Assembly (NCBI GenBank): GCA_021791875.1
Contig: JAJYVU010000001.1
Coordinates: 225,080-289,079, forward strand
DNA: 64,000 bases
Source of the DNA: Acidobacteriota bacterium
GTDB lineage: Bacteria > Acidobacteriota > Terriglobia > Terriglobales > Acidobacteriaceae
Direction of reading: 5' to 3'
In this document: positions 35,995 through 44,611 of the stretch, one piece after another
How positions within the stretch are numbered: the first letter of the stretch is position 1
Layout of the letters: each line of letters begins with the position of its first letter
Translations under genes and position numbers: made by a program
Notes under the pieces: model-generated
Database searches by the model: none
The model's input: the letters and a program-made list of their open reading frames with translations, nothing else
What the model was told of the DNA's origin: nothing

Positions 35995-36711
35995 GATGAG
36001 GGATGGCTGGGCAGGGCGGGTTTGCTGTCAGGCGGAAGGAGATCGAGCAGGGCGCTGTAGATGCGAGCTCCTGTTCCGATGCAGGTTCTAAGTAGCCTGG
36101 ATATTTTGATTTGGAGATAGGCATGGGCTTTGGCCATTGGCAGACGGTGGGTAGGGGGGATTGCGGTGCGGAATTCCGGCGCTGTCGTGGAGGCCTGCAT
36201 TTGACGAGAGGACCCAACCTTCGCGGGGTCCTATGGCTAGTGAGGAGCAGCCGATGAGGTAGCGTAGTCCATTCAAGCGGCGATATTGGGTAATGCAATG
36301 CCAGAGAGGGGTAAGTACCTCACTCGTGCTGTGGTTTTTATGAATGCAGGCGCGGCCAAGTTCCAGAATTTGCAGACGGCTTCGTAATGAGTAAGGTCAA
36401 ACTCCTGCCTGCTGTAGTAACCAAAGTTTCGGTGGCGGACGGGCCAGATTGCATGGGATAGATACCGACAATGACTCCGAGTTGGGCATCTTCCACCAGG
36501 AGATGCCGGCGAACCGGGTCGAATCTATCGAAATCGCGGCCAGTATGTATGATTCGATGAGCCCTTCGCCTAATTCTGCATTGAAAACGTTAAATCTCAG
36601 GCGACACGCAGCATTGCGGTCTGCATCTGTAATTGCCATGCGGGATTTATATCTGCCGAGTACCTGCGCGGAAGGGTCAGAGGCAAAGAGGATCTGGAGA
36701 GAGTCAGCCAT
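35995..36711 (-). pseudogene. Frameshifted GNAT-like N-acyltransferase (OlsB/PF13444 type)
   Basis: Five stretches in changing frames spell a GNAT-fold acyltransferase of the ornithine-lipid OlsB type: ACRLRFNVFNAELGEGLIES (from ATG 36711), DFDRFDPVRRHLLVEDAQLG, GYYSRQEFDLTHYEAV, ELGRACIHKNHSTSEVLTPL with LRYLIGCSSLAIGPREGW, and a C-terminal stretch ending near 35995. Each joins the next through an indel, at least four in all. The order matches the family end to end, so this is one decayed gene rather than chance frames. An intact gene would give about 240 residues. It lies directly upstream of the aminotransferase. Confidence 0.75.
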
Positions 36712-37012
36712 CACCGGCAACTTTCCGGGGCAGGAACGATGGCTGCGGGAGTCGCCATTGCCGCGGAAGTCGATGCACAATCAGGAGTGAGCACGGCTCG
36801 ATGGTGCGACAGGTGTGTTGAGTTTTGATCGAACGCTGGGCTAAGGCGAAGCGAAGATCTGGTGAAAAGAAGGCCTGGCAGAACCGGTTCAGTTAGGGGT
36901 TTGTAAGTATTTTCGTGACTAAAGCCGGGGAATAGACTAATTTAGTGGGCAGTTGTGTTCTGTTCCCCTTACGTTAAGTACTAACCAGAAAGCATTAAGG
37001 AAAAAACGATAA
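36712..37012. other. Gap upstream of the small basic protein gene
   Basis: About 300 bp without a gene. It is mildly AT-rich toward 36900-37000 and likely holds the promoter of the downstream small gene. No clear -35/-10 pair or hairpin was found. Confidence 0.45.
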
Positions 37013-37249
37013 ATGACACGCGAAGACATCATCGCTGCAATTGACGAAGAAATCAGCCGACTTGAAAAAGTCCGAGACCTACTGCAAAACTCAAGCTCGG
37101 GACGACTGAGCGGAGCGCTCGCCCGCAAGACTGCGACGGGGACAAAGAAGCGTAATCTGAGCCCCGAAGCGCGCGCCCGCATTGCTGCCGCACAGAAGCG
37201 CCGCTGGGCGAAGCAGAAGGCCGCAGCAGCTCAGGCCGCCAAGAAGTAG
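37013..37249 (+). CDS. Small basic protein, unknown function
   Basis: 78 residues. The N-terminal half is an amphipathic helix (EDIIAAIDEEISRLEKVRDL), predicted to form a coiled coil. The C-terminal half is Lys/Arg/Ala-rich (SPEARARIAAAQKRRWAKQK, ending AAKK), like histone-H1-type or AT-hook-like tails. A nucleic-acid-binding role is plausible but not shown. AAGGA lies about 11 nt before the ATG. dut follows 12 nt after the stop, so the two may be co-transcribed. Confidence 0.8.
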   Translation: MTREDIIAAIDEEISRLEKVRDLLQNSSSGRLSGALARKTATGTKKRNLSPEARARIAAAQKRRWAKQKAAAAQAAKK

Positions 37250-37261
37250 TTCCACTGGCGG

Positions 37262-37756
37262 ATGATTAAGGTCAAGCTTTTACATCCCGATGCCCAGGTT
37301 CCTACGGTGGAGCACGCCGGAAGCGATCTGGGCTTCGACCTATATGCGATAGAAGACACGTCGCTGCCGCCCGGGGTTCCTGTGAAGGTACGAACGGGGA
37401 TTGCGGTGGAGGGGCCACCAGGTTGCGGGTTCGTGCTTGGCGACCGTTCCTCCATGGCTGCCAGGGGGATCACCTACGCGGGCGGGCGGATTGACGCGGG
37501 CTACCGGGGAGAAATCCTGGTGTGCCTGATCAATGTGAATCAGCCGCAGTATTCCCTAGCGGTGGAGCGCGGGCCGGATGGCGGAATCACGGACGTACGC
37601 CTGGAAGCCAGCGATGCAAGTGTGATGATTCATCGTGGTGACCGCATTGCGCAAATGTCTCCGTTCCCTGCACGTACGGAGCTTGAGATGGTGGTGGTGG
37701 AAGAACTGTCGGAGACAAAGCGCGGAGCCGGCGGCTTTGGATCGAGTGGGCGCTGA
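37262..37756 (+). CDS. dut: dUTP diphosphatase
   Basis: Hydrolyses dUTP to dUMP, keeping uracil out of DNA and feeding dTMP synthesis. 164 residues, trimeric dUTPase fold. The five motifs are visible: SDLGFDLYAIED, GDRSSMAARG, GRIDAGYRGEI, RGDRIAQM and the glycine-rich tail GAGGFGSSGR, which closes over the substrate. Length is normal. It starts at ATG 37262, 12 nt after the small basic protein gene. Confidence 0.96.
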   Translation: MIKVKLLHPDAQVPTVEHAGSDLGFDLYAIEDTSLPPGVPVKVRTGIAVEGPPGCGFVLGDRSSMAARGITYAGGRIDAGYRGEILVCLINVNQPQYSLAVERGPDGGITDVRLEASDASVMIHRGDRIAQMSPFPARTELEMVVVEELSETKRGAGGFGSSGR

Positions 37757-37839
37757 GACCCACCGAAAATAATTTATAGAAACTGATGGAACCGGAATGC
37801 CGGGGCAGGAAAACCTGCGCCCGGCCTAATTTTTGTGGG

Positions 37840-38229
37840 CTACTTTCTCAGATACGCATCGGAGCCGTTGATCCAGTCCTCGCGTGGCGGTGTGAAGACG
37901 TCCAGGTCGATGGTCTCTTCGATAGCTTCGGCCGCGTGAGGCATATGGGGTGGAATGACAAGTGTTTCGCCGGCGGCAACGGTGATGACGCGGCCATCGT
38001 CAAAGGTGAAGCGCAGCGCGCCAGCGAGGATGTAGGTTATCTGTTCGTTGTGATGGCTGTGACGGGGCACGATGGCGCCCTTGCGCAGTACCAGACGGGC
38101 GAGCATCCCCTGAGCGCCGTGGACGAACTGGCGGTCGATGAGCGGATTGAGCTGCTCGACGGGGATGCGGTCAAAGCCTGAGTACTGCAAATCGGTGACT
38201 GGATGGCTTGCGGAAGATTCGTTTGCCAT
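37840..38229 (-). CDS. Cupin-domain protein
   Basis: A 129-residue single-domain cupin. Cupin motif 1 is PRHSHHNEQITYILAG (His57, His59/60, Glu62) and motif 2 is ETLVIPPHMPHAAEA (His95/98). It probably binds a divalent metal; a sugar-sensing or dioxygenase role cannot be decided. ATG 38229 has AAGGAG 7 nt upstream, which rules out the longer open frame. Divergent from the SDR gene. Confidence 0.88.
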   Translation of the reverse strand: MANESSASHPVTDLQYSGFDRIPVEQLNPLIDRQFVHGAQGMLARLVLRKGAIVPRHSHHNEQITYILAGALRFTFDDGRVITVAAGETLVIPPHMPHAAEAIEETIDLDVFTPPREDWINGSDAYLRK

Positions 38230-38366
38230 GGGAGTGCTCCTTGAGAAGGATATCTTGACCTTTGCAGAGTGCACGAAGCAGGGCGGGTGGGGCAAGTGGA
38301 GGGCGCAGGGAGGGCCATGAACGCGATATTTTGTAAGAACAAGTCATTCAGTGTGAGGCAGAAGCG

Positions 38367-39155
38367 ATGGAATTGGGGCTGAAAGATCATGTGGCGATAG
38401 TGGCCGGTGCGAGCCAGGGCATTGGCAGGGCAACGGCGCTGGCATTTGCAGCCGAGGGTGCGCATGTGTCGATGTGCGCACGGAATGAAGCAGCGCTGAG
38501 GGAGGTTGAGACGCAGGCACGCGAGCAGTACGGCGTGAAGACTTATGTGGAGGCCGTCGATGTTGCCGATCCCAAGGCGATTGTCGAGTTCGTGAAACAT
38601 ACAGAAGTGGAGCTGGGACGCGTGGATGTGTGCGTGCCAAACGCAGGAGGGCCACCGGCGAAGCCGTTTTTAGAGACGACGATGGAGGAGTGGGAACGTA
38701 CGTGGCAACTGAACCTGCGCAGTGCGATCTGCTTTGCTCAGGCGGTGCTGCCTGGAATGGTGGAGCGGAAGTGGGGACGGATTGTGACACTGACCTCGTA
38801 CACGGTGAAGCAGCCGGTGCCGGAACTGGTGCTGTCGAATACGATTCGTGCGGGGATCATGGGGTTAGTACGTTCGCTGGCGGGCCAGTTTGGTAAGGAC
38901 GGGATCACGGTGAACAACGTTGGGCCGGGATTTACGGAGACGGAGCGCGCGAAGAAGTTGCTGGAGCTTCGGGCGCAGGCGCGGGGCGTGAGCGTGGAGC
39001 AGGCGCGGGCGGACCTGGAGCGTGAGATTCCGGTGGGGCGGATGGCGAAGCCCGAAGAAGTGGCGGCGGCGATTGTGTGGCTTGCATCCGAGCCGGCGGC
39101 GAGCATTACGGGGCAGACGGTGCTGGTGGATGGGGGCAGTTACAAGGGGCTGTAG
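38367..39155 (+). CDS. SDR-family oxidoreductase with atypical active site
   Basis: A 262-residue classical-size short-chain dehydrogenase. The nucleotide site GASQGIGRA (about 14-22) and NAGG are normal, as is the C-terminal SITGQTVLVDGG. Where family members have YxxxK, this protein has LSNTIRAG, so Tyr is replaced by Ser and Lys by Arg on my alignment. The preceding TLTSYTVKQPVPELV is shared by a known non-canonical SDR subgroup. NAD(P) binding looks intact, but the chemistry may differ from a 3-oxoacyl reductase. Substrate unknown. Confidence 0.87.
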   Translation: MELGLKDHVAIVAGASQGIGRATALAFAAEGAHVSMCARNEAALREVETQAREQYGVKTYVEAVDVADPKAIVEFVKHTEVELGRVDVCVPNAGGPPAKPFLETTMEEWERTWQLNLRSAICFAQAVLPGMVERKWGRIVTLTSYTVKQPVPELVLSNTIRAGIMGLVRSLAGQFGKDGITVNNVGPGFTETERAKKLLELRAQARGVSVEQARADLEREIPVGRMAKPEEVAAAIVWLASEPAASITGQTVLVDGGSYKGL

Positions 39156-39330
39156 TGATTATGTAACCGTTATTGTTTCTTAATCGCGGGCTTCGGTTGT
39201 GCATGGAGGGAGCGCGTGGTTGCGCGGAAGATTTATGCAAATGCGGAGCGCGTATCCATCCCGGATGGAAAAAACTTCATCCACTTAGAGGTGTTGAATA
39301 GGGGATTGCAATCCAAGTGGAGAAGAAAGC

Positions 39331-39552
39331 ATGAAACCTGTGGGATGGATTGGGGTGGTACTGATTGTGGCGGGAATTTTGACGCTGGCGTTTGGCGGGA
39401 TCACTTACTCGCACAAGAAGCAGATTATGAAGGTGGGTCCGATCCAGGCGACGCATAAGGAGAAGAAGACGATTCCGCTGCCGCCGGTTCTGGGTGTGGC
39501 GTGCATTGTGGTTGGCGGCGGGATATTGATTGCAGGGGCGCGCAAGCGATAG
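39331..39552 (+). CDS. Small two-helix membrane protein (DUF3185-like)
   Basis: 73 residues with two predicted membrane helices (WIGVVLIVAGILTLAFGG and VLGVACIVVGGGILIAG) around a loop YSHKKQIMKVGPIQATHKEK. This matches a widespread small membrane protein family annotated only as DUF. GGAGA about 9 nt upstream supports ATG 39331. A bidirectional-looking terminator follows 20 nt after the stop. Confidence 0.82.
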   Translation: MKPVGWIGVVLIVAGILTLAFGGITYSHKKQIMKVGPIQATHKEKKTIPLPPVLGVACIVVGGGILIAGARKR

Positions 39553-39572
39553 GCAGGCGTGTCTGGGAAATA

Positions 39573-39608
39573 CAAAGGGCATCCGCACGGATGCCCTTTG
39601 TTGTTGCT
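39573..39608 (+). terminator. Rho-independent terminator between convergent genes
   Basis: CAAAGGGCATCC (39573-39584), loop GCAC, GGATGCCCTTTG (39589-39600), then TTGTTGCTT. The 12-bp stem can serve both strands. Confidence 0.8.
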
Positions 39609-39625
39609 TGAAGTGCTCGATCCGG

Positions 39626-41413
39626 CTAGGGGAGGTAATAGCGGAATGAGGTAAAGAACATGTTGTCGATGCCCCGGGCGCCACCATCTGGGTTGTTCGG
39701 ACCGCCGATGCCAGACCACAGGTTGCGTTCGATCCGGCTATACTGCAGGCCGAAGCGAAGCATGCCCTTCGGGCCGTTGTAGAAGTTGTACCAATCGCCG
39801 GCCGTAAACTCCTGCACGTCTTTTGTGTTGCCACCGCAGTGGGCTGGGGCGGCCGGAGGGCCACTGGCATAGGGGCCAGCCGGGACCGATTCCGTATTGC
39901 AACCAGACATGTCAGTGTAAGGTGAGCCGTAGCCCTCGCCACTGGTGCCGAAGTAACGGCGGCCTGCGTAGTCGCCGCCGTAGTCGAAGTATAGCGACAG
40001 ACGCTTATTGGGATTGATCGTCACATCGCTGAGGGCCGAAAAGGTGTGCAGCAGGGCAAGCTGTCCGTCGGGGCGCAGGGTTGCATCGGCAATCGTCGAG
40101 GAGCCCATGCGGCCCGTGCCGTCGCCATAGAGTCCTTTGATGGCGACGGAGATCTTCTTGGTGAAAACTGGACCACGGACGCTACCGCCGATGCCGCCGC
40201 CGACCGTCGAGTCGTTGTAGGGTGACTGTCCTGTGGGATAGACGCGATCCTGGAAGAAGCGCGCCACGCCAAAGAGTTCCCAGTGGCCCCATCCGGGTTG
40301 GACGGCCATTTTGGCTACGATTTCGGGAGCAAGGTTGAAGGAGTAGTTGGCGGTCGGGTTATACAATCCGCCGCCGTTGCCGGTCGAGCCGACGAGCTCG
40401 TTCTTGGGCAGATCATTACCAGCAAGCAGCATCTGGTCGTTTTCGGCTGAAGCGCCAAACCAGACTTTGTTGTGGATGTCCCTGGTGATGCGGAAGCCAT
40501 ACTGTCGGTTCCACACATAGCCAGCTTCGTACTGGGGGTCGATGGTCGCGGGGAGAATTTCAGTTCCGTTGTTGAGTCCCTGCGTGGTTTCTGCGGTGAG
40601 CGACCACATCTGGCCGCCGGTAAAGGTCCAGCCGTTATCGAGGGCCGCCTGGCCCCAGAGCTGACGTACGCGAACGACGTAGCTGTTGGACTGATTGTTG
40701 TTGGAGGTGATGCCAGTGCCGAGCCAGTCCATTTCGTAGTAGCCGGTCAACTGCATGTCGCCAGCTTTGCCGGTAGCCTTGAGCGCTATGCGCGACTGAC
40801 GGCCTGTGCCGTTGAATTCGCTGAGCTGAGCAGCCGGGGAATGATCCAGCGGAATACCGGTAAACGCTGTGTTCAAGCCACCACCGGTGGCGGCGGTGCG
40901 GTAATCCGTTTCGGCTGCCAGGAAGCTGCCGGCCGGTGAGATGGTGATGCCTTTATAGTGGATGGCATCAGGGTGCTCGACCATCGTACTGATCTTTGCC
41001 TGGGTCTGCTTGACGGTGGTGACGACCTGCTGGTTCTGTTGCTTCATTTGAGCAACTGCGCTCTGCAGGGCCGTGACGGCCTGAGTCTGGTCAGAGAGTT
41101 GCTGCTTTTGCCGATCTGCGGCGGACTGCGCCTGCTGAGCGGCGGTTTGCGATTGCTCAGCGGTGGCCTGAGCCTGCTTGAGTTCGGCGTTGCGCTCGTC
41201 GAGCTGCTGGCGCAGGGAGTTGATCTCCTCGCGCTGCTGATTCATCTGCTCCTGGAGCTCTTCAATCTGCTGCTCGATGGAAGGCCGTTGCTTTTCTATC
41301 CTGCGCGTATGATGCTTCTGCAATGGTGCTGGAGCACCGGCAGGCTGCGCATAAGCGACGGTGACCGCAGACGCAAGCACGATGCCTGCAAGCGCTTTGA
41401 GATTCCTGTTCAT
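39626..41413 (-). CDS. Outer-membrane porin with N-terminal coiled coil
   Basis: About 595 residues: a signal peptide ending AVTVAYA, a Gln/Glu-rich coiled coil at about 40-140 (IEELQEQMNQQREEINSLRQ, Gln-rich stretch to QVVTTVKQTQAK), then a beta-barrel starting near GITISPAGSFLAAETDYRTA and ending with aromatic TSFRYYLP. The ordering resembles trimeric porins whose coiled coil anchors to peptidoglycan. The substrate is not known. ATG 41413 has GAGAGG 5 nt upstream; the frame is open further but that part is untranslated-looking. Confidence 0.83.
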   Translation of the reverse strand: MNRNLKALAGIVLASAVTVAYAQPAGAPAPLQKHHTRRIEKQRPSIEQQIEELQEQMNQQREEINSLRQQLDERNAELKQAQATAEQSQTAAQQAQSAADRQKQQLSDQTQAVTALQSAVAQMKQQNQQVVTTVKQTQAKISTMVEHPDAIHYKGITISPAGSFLAAETDYRTAATGGGLNTAFTGIPLDHSPAAQLSEFNGTGRQSRIALKATGKAGDMQLTGYYEMDWLGTGITSNNNQSNSYVVRVRQLWGQAALDNGWTFTGGQMWSLTAETTQGLNNGTEILPATIDPQYEAGYVWNRQYGFRITRDIHNKVWFGASAENDQMLLAGNDLPKNELVGSTGNGGGLYNPTANYSFNLAPEIVAKMAVQPGWGHWELFGVARFFQDRVYPTGQSPYNDSTVGGGIGGSVRGPVFTKKISVAIKGLYGDGTGRMGSSTIADATLRPDGQLALLHTFSALSDVTINPNKRLSLYFDYGGDYAGRRYFGTSGEGYGSPYTDMSGCNTESVPAGPYASGPPAAPAHCGGNTKDVQEFTAGDWYNFYNGPKGMLRFGLQYSRIERNLWSGIGGPNNPDGGARGIDNMFFTSFRYYLP

Positions 41414-41623
41414 TGGGCCTCTCGTTCTTTCAAGGTTGAAGGTCTCTTTGGGTGAACAGACGTACAGACTTTCCGTTCCCATTTTGGTTGGCCTCGGCTT
41501 TGCCGCAATCCTAAAATTCAGGTTGCATGAAGCCTTTGTCATCTTCCCAGAGACATGTAAATGCTCTGCGAATTCTATGTGAACGTTTGATGAATGATGC
41601 GGAAGGTTTGTTAAGGGAACGGC

Positions 41624-41652
41624 AAAAAAACCGGGCTGGGAAAATGCCCGGT
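41624..41652 (-). terminator. Rho-independent terminator of the large PIG-L gene
   Basis: Read on the minus strand, ACCGGGC (41652-41646), a 9-nt loop and GCCCGGT (41636-41630) are followed by a seven-T run. Confidence 0.8.
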
Positions 41653-41688
41653 CTGCATTGCAATTGTGTATGTAGGGAAAACGGCTAC

Positions 41689-44529
41689 TTATTTGGCTGC
41701 TATCAAGTTTGCAAATAGACGGAAGGCGCCAGGAACGGCCTGCGTGACCTGGCGGTAGAGCGCGTAGGCGACATAGGTGTAGGTCCCGTTGCCGTAGCGG
41801 GTATAAACGAGACCTCCATCCTGCGGGGCTTGGCCGGGGTCGTGCGTCTCAGTAGGAGCGGTGTAGTGCGAGTCCCAGGTGGTGAGGAAAGAATGGCCAC
41901 GCTCTTCGACCCAGCCGTTGAAGTCGGCGGAGGTAATGTGGTTGGGATAGTTGAGGAGCGGGTCATTCGGCTTGAGGATTTTGACGGGCTGGGTTTCGAC
42001 AACGACTTCCTCAGGGCTGCGGGCGAGGTGGATGTGGTAAGGCGCGGCGGGAGTGAAGTTTGTGCGCTGATACTGCACGATGAGGTTGCCGCCGTTGTGA
42101 ACGTAGTCGAGCAGGCGCTGACGGTAGGTCATAAGCGCGGGGCGGTCAGAGTACGCACGGATGCCGATGATGATGGTGTGGTACTGGCTGAGATCGCCAG
42201 TGGCGAGGTCGGAATCGGTAAGGGGGGTGGGATGAATGCCAATTTCGGACAGCGCCTCAGGGACGCGGTCACCCGTGCCCATGACGTAGCCGACTTTGAG
42301 ATTGGGGACGACCTTGATGGCGACGCCACGGGCGTGATAGGCGGCAGGTTTGTAGAGATAGTAGGGGCGGAGGCCGGAGTAGCCCACCTGCTGGAATCCT
42401 TCTATATACCTGGCGCCATCACTGGTGGCGACAGCCTGGATGTCGTAGTCCTGCGTGGTCAGGTCGTCGGGATCCACATGGAAGGTGACAGTCTGTGAGT
42501 CGCCTGCGACGAGGGTGAGCGGCTGACTGGATGGGTTGGAAGTCCAGCCGGTAGGCAGGTTGAGGTGGAGGGTGGCGGATTTGATGTCCTGCGTGTCATT
42601 GCGTACAGAGACGACGAGCGGGAAGGAGTGGGAGCCGATGGGGACGACTCCGGCGTGCCGCATGAGATTGATCGAGAGTTTGGGTACGACGACGAGTGGC
42701 CATGAGACCTGACCGATGCCGTGTTCGCGATGAGCTGTTTGTACGATCTGGCCGATGCGGATGGGGACGCCGTCATAGGTGAATTCTGCCCAGCCGGCGA
42801 GCGGATAAGGCGCGAAGGGGCGGCCGAGCCATTTGGGATCTTGAATGTTGTAGTAAGCCTGTTCGACATTGGGCCGCGTGAAGTAGGGGCGGGTGAAGAT
42901 GGCGGTTGCCGGGACGGTGGTCTCAAAGACAGCGTCGGTGGCGCTGGTGCCGGTGGATGGATCCGCGGGCGCTGAGATCTGGTGGACGGGCCAGTGTTCG
43001 CCGTTGGGGTTGGTGAGCCATGCGCGCTCGAGTTGAAGGGGACCGTTGGGGGACCAGTTGTGGGCGGCGGTGATGTGGACGCGAACCTGGAGGGATTCGT
43101 CGGGGGTGACCCACTCGGGTGTGTTTTGCGGAACGAGGCTGCCGAAGAAGCGGTTGGAGCGCTGGGGTGCGGTCTGGCGATAGACGCGGACCTGAAGGCC
43201 TAGGGCTTCCGCGAGGGCGGTGTTGAATTGCACGGCTTTGACGCGGAGGACATGGGTGATGTTGGTCTTGTCGAGGGGTGCGAGATCGCTGTTGCGGACG
43301 GCGGCGATGAGGGCGCGGGTTTCGCGGAGTCCGGCGGCTAGATCAGGCGCGATGGCGGCCGGATGCGTGGGCTCGTAGGCAGCGTTGGCGTGGTTGACGT
43401 GCTCGCTGATTTGCCGGAGCGCGGCGACGAGGAAGGCCTTGTTGCCGGAGTGGGCGAGGGTGGCAATGCCGTTGATCGATGTGTTGATGCCGTCAAAGAA
43501 GGAGGTTTCGAGGCCGTCGTGGTAGGTTTCCGCCGATTTGGGGACACGTGAGGCGTAGAGGTGATAGCTGACGGAGGATGGTCCAGGGAACTGGGTGAAT
43601 CCGCCGCCGAACTGGGATTTGTGCATGCCCCAGCCTTTGCGCGCGATCTGGATGTAGGACTGGCCGAGGAGCGGATCCCACTGGCCTTCCTGGATTTTGA
43701 TGCTGACGGAGGGGACGTGATCGGTCCATTTTTTGGTGACGTAGTTGTAGAAACGGACGGGTGCCCAGTGGTGCGTGGCGTAGTCGTACATACCCTTGGG
43801 CCCGATGGAATAGAAGGGCTCGCGGGCGTAGACCTTGTAGGGCGACCAGGGCTTGAGTCCGGCGGCCATCTGACTGCGGCAGACGTTGGAGTTTCCAGCG
43901 TCAGAGAATGCGCGCTGGTTCATTTCTCCGGCGACCTGGTGATGGCCATGTCCGTCGGTGATTCCGCCGACGAAGACAGAGACGAGGATCATGGGGCGGT
44001 AGATACGGACGGCGCGGACGACGTTGCAGAGGACGTTGTGATCGCCCCATTTTTGATGGGCTTCGGTGATGGTCTTGGAGAATCCATAGTCGATGAAGGG
44101 TGAGAAGACCTGTTCCGCGCCATAGTAGCGATCGGCGGAGAGAAGCTCGTTGGTGCGGATGAGGCCGAGCGCGTCGTAGGTGGCGGGGGACATGGCGTTC
44201 TGGCCGCCTTCGCCGCGGGTGATGGTGAAGAGCTCAGTGGTGGCTCCATCGCCGCGCGAGAGTGTAGTGAGGAGGCCGCCGTCCTCGTCGTCGGGGTGGG
44301 CGACGATCATCATGACACTGCCCCAGGTGGTGAGCTTTTTGAGAGTCTGGGCGAGGCCGTCTGCGCCGCGGTCGATGGGCAGGGGTTGCGGCCACGCGGA
44401 GGCGGCGATGTGGGTACGCCATGGAACGACCTGGGCGGCGAGCGTGGTGGTGGTGAAAACGGAGGCCAGCGCGAGGGCGAGCGTGCGCGACAGGATGCGA
44501 GTGATAGCAGAACGGCGCAGGTGTGTCAT
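41689..44529 (-). CDS. Large exported PIG-L deacetylase with C-terminal GATase-like domain
   Basis: About 946 residues with a signal peptide ending TTTTLAAQ. The PIG-L domain begins near residue 65: MIVAHPDDEDGG (zinc/catalytic motif), EGGQNAMSP, and DGHGHHQVAGEM as the second metal block. A long middle region has beta-sandwich/NEW3-like features (PLVVSVRNDTQDIKSATLHL, QTVTFHVDPDD). The C-terminal 200 residues (VPEALSEIGIHPTPL, YHTIIIGIRAYSDRPALMTY, LLDYVHNGGNLIVQYQ) look like a class I GATase/ThuA-like fold. The likely role is deacetylating an extracellular glycan. Start ATG 44529 was chosen because it opens the signal peptide; no strong Shine-Dalgarno. A terminator follows. Confidence 0.85.
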   Translation of the reverse strand: MTHLRRSAITRILSRTLALALASVFTTTTLAAQVVPWRTHIAASAWPQPLPIDRGADGLAQTLKKLTTWGSVMMIVAHPDDEDGGLLTTLSRGDGATTELFTITRGEGGQNAMSPATYDALGLIRTNELLSADRYYGAEQVFSPFIDYGFSKTITEAHQKWGDHNVLCNVVRAVRIYRPMILVSVFVGGITDGHGHHQVAGEMNQRAFSDAGNSNVCRSQMAAGLKPWSPYKVYAREPFYSIGPKGMYDYATHHWAPVRFYNYVTKKWTDHVPSVSIKIQEGQWDPLLGQSYIQIARKGWGMHKSQFGGGFTQFPGPSSVSYHLYASRVPKSAETYHDGLETSFFDGINTSINGIATLAHSGNKAFLVAALRQISEHVNHANAAYEPTHPAAIAPDLAAGLRETRALIAAVRNSDLAPLDKTNITHVLRVKAVQFNTALAEALGLQVRVYRQTAPQRSNRFFGSLVPQNTPEWVTPDESLQVRVHITAAHNWSPNGPLQLERAWLTNPNGEHWPVHQISAPADPSTGTSATDAVFETTVPATAIFTRPYFTRPNVEQAYYNIQDPKWLGRPFAPYPLAGWAEFTYDGVPIRIGQIVQTAHREHGIGQVSWPLVVVPKLSINLMRHAGVVPIGSHSFPLVVSVRNDTQDIKSATLHLNLPTGWTSNPSSQPLTLVAGDSQTVTFHVDPDDLTTQDYDIQAVATSDGARYIEGFQQVGYSGLRPYYLYKPAAYHARGVAIKVVPNLKVGYVMGTGDRVPEALSEIGIHPTPLTDSDLATGDLSQYHTIIIGIRAYSDRPALMTYRQRLLDYVHNGGNLIVQYQRTNFTPAAPYHIHLARSPEEVVVETQPVKILKPNDPLLNYPNHITSADFNGWVEERGHSFLTTWDSHYTAPTETHDPGQAPQDGGLVYTRYGNGTYTYVAYALYRQVTQAVPGAFRLFANLIAAK

Positions 44530-44611
44530 GGCGGTAAGGAAACAGTGTACTAGCACGGCAGCGATGGGGGTGTCGGCGCCAGTATGTGGTCTGTAAGATC
44601 AACTGCAACGC

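Noticed and set aside
36449..36790. A plus-strand 113-residue open frame
   Set aside because: It lies antisense to the acyltransferase pseudogene, whose motifs are recognisable on the minus strand.
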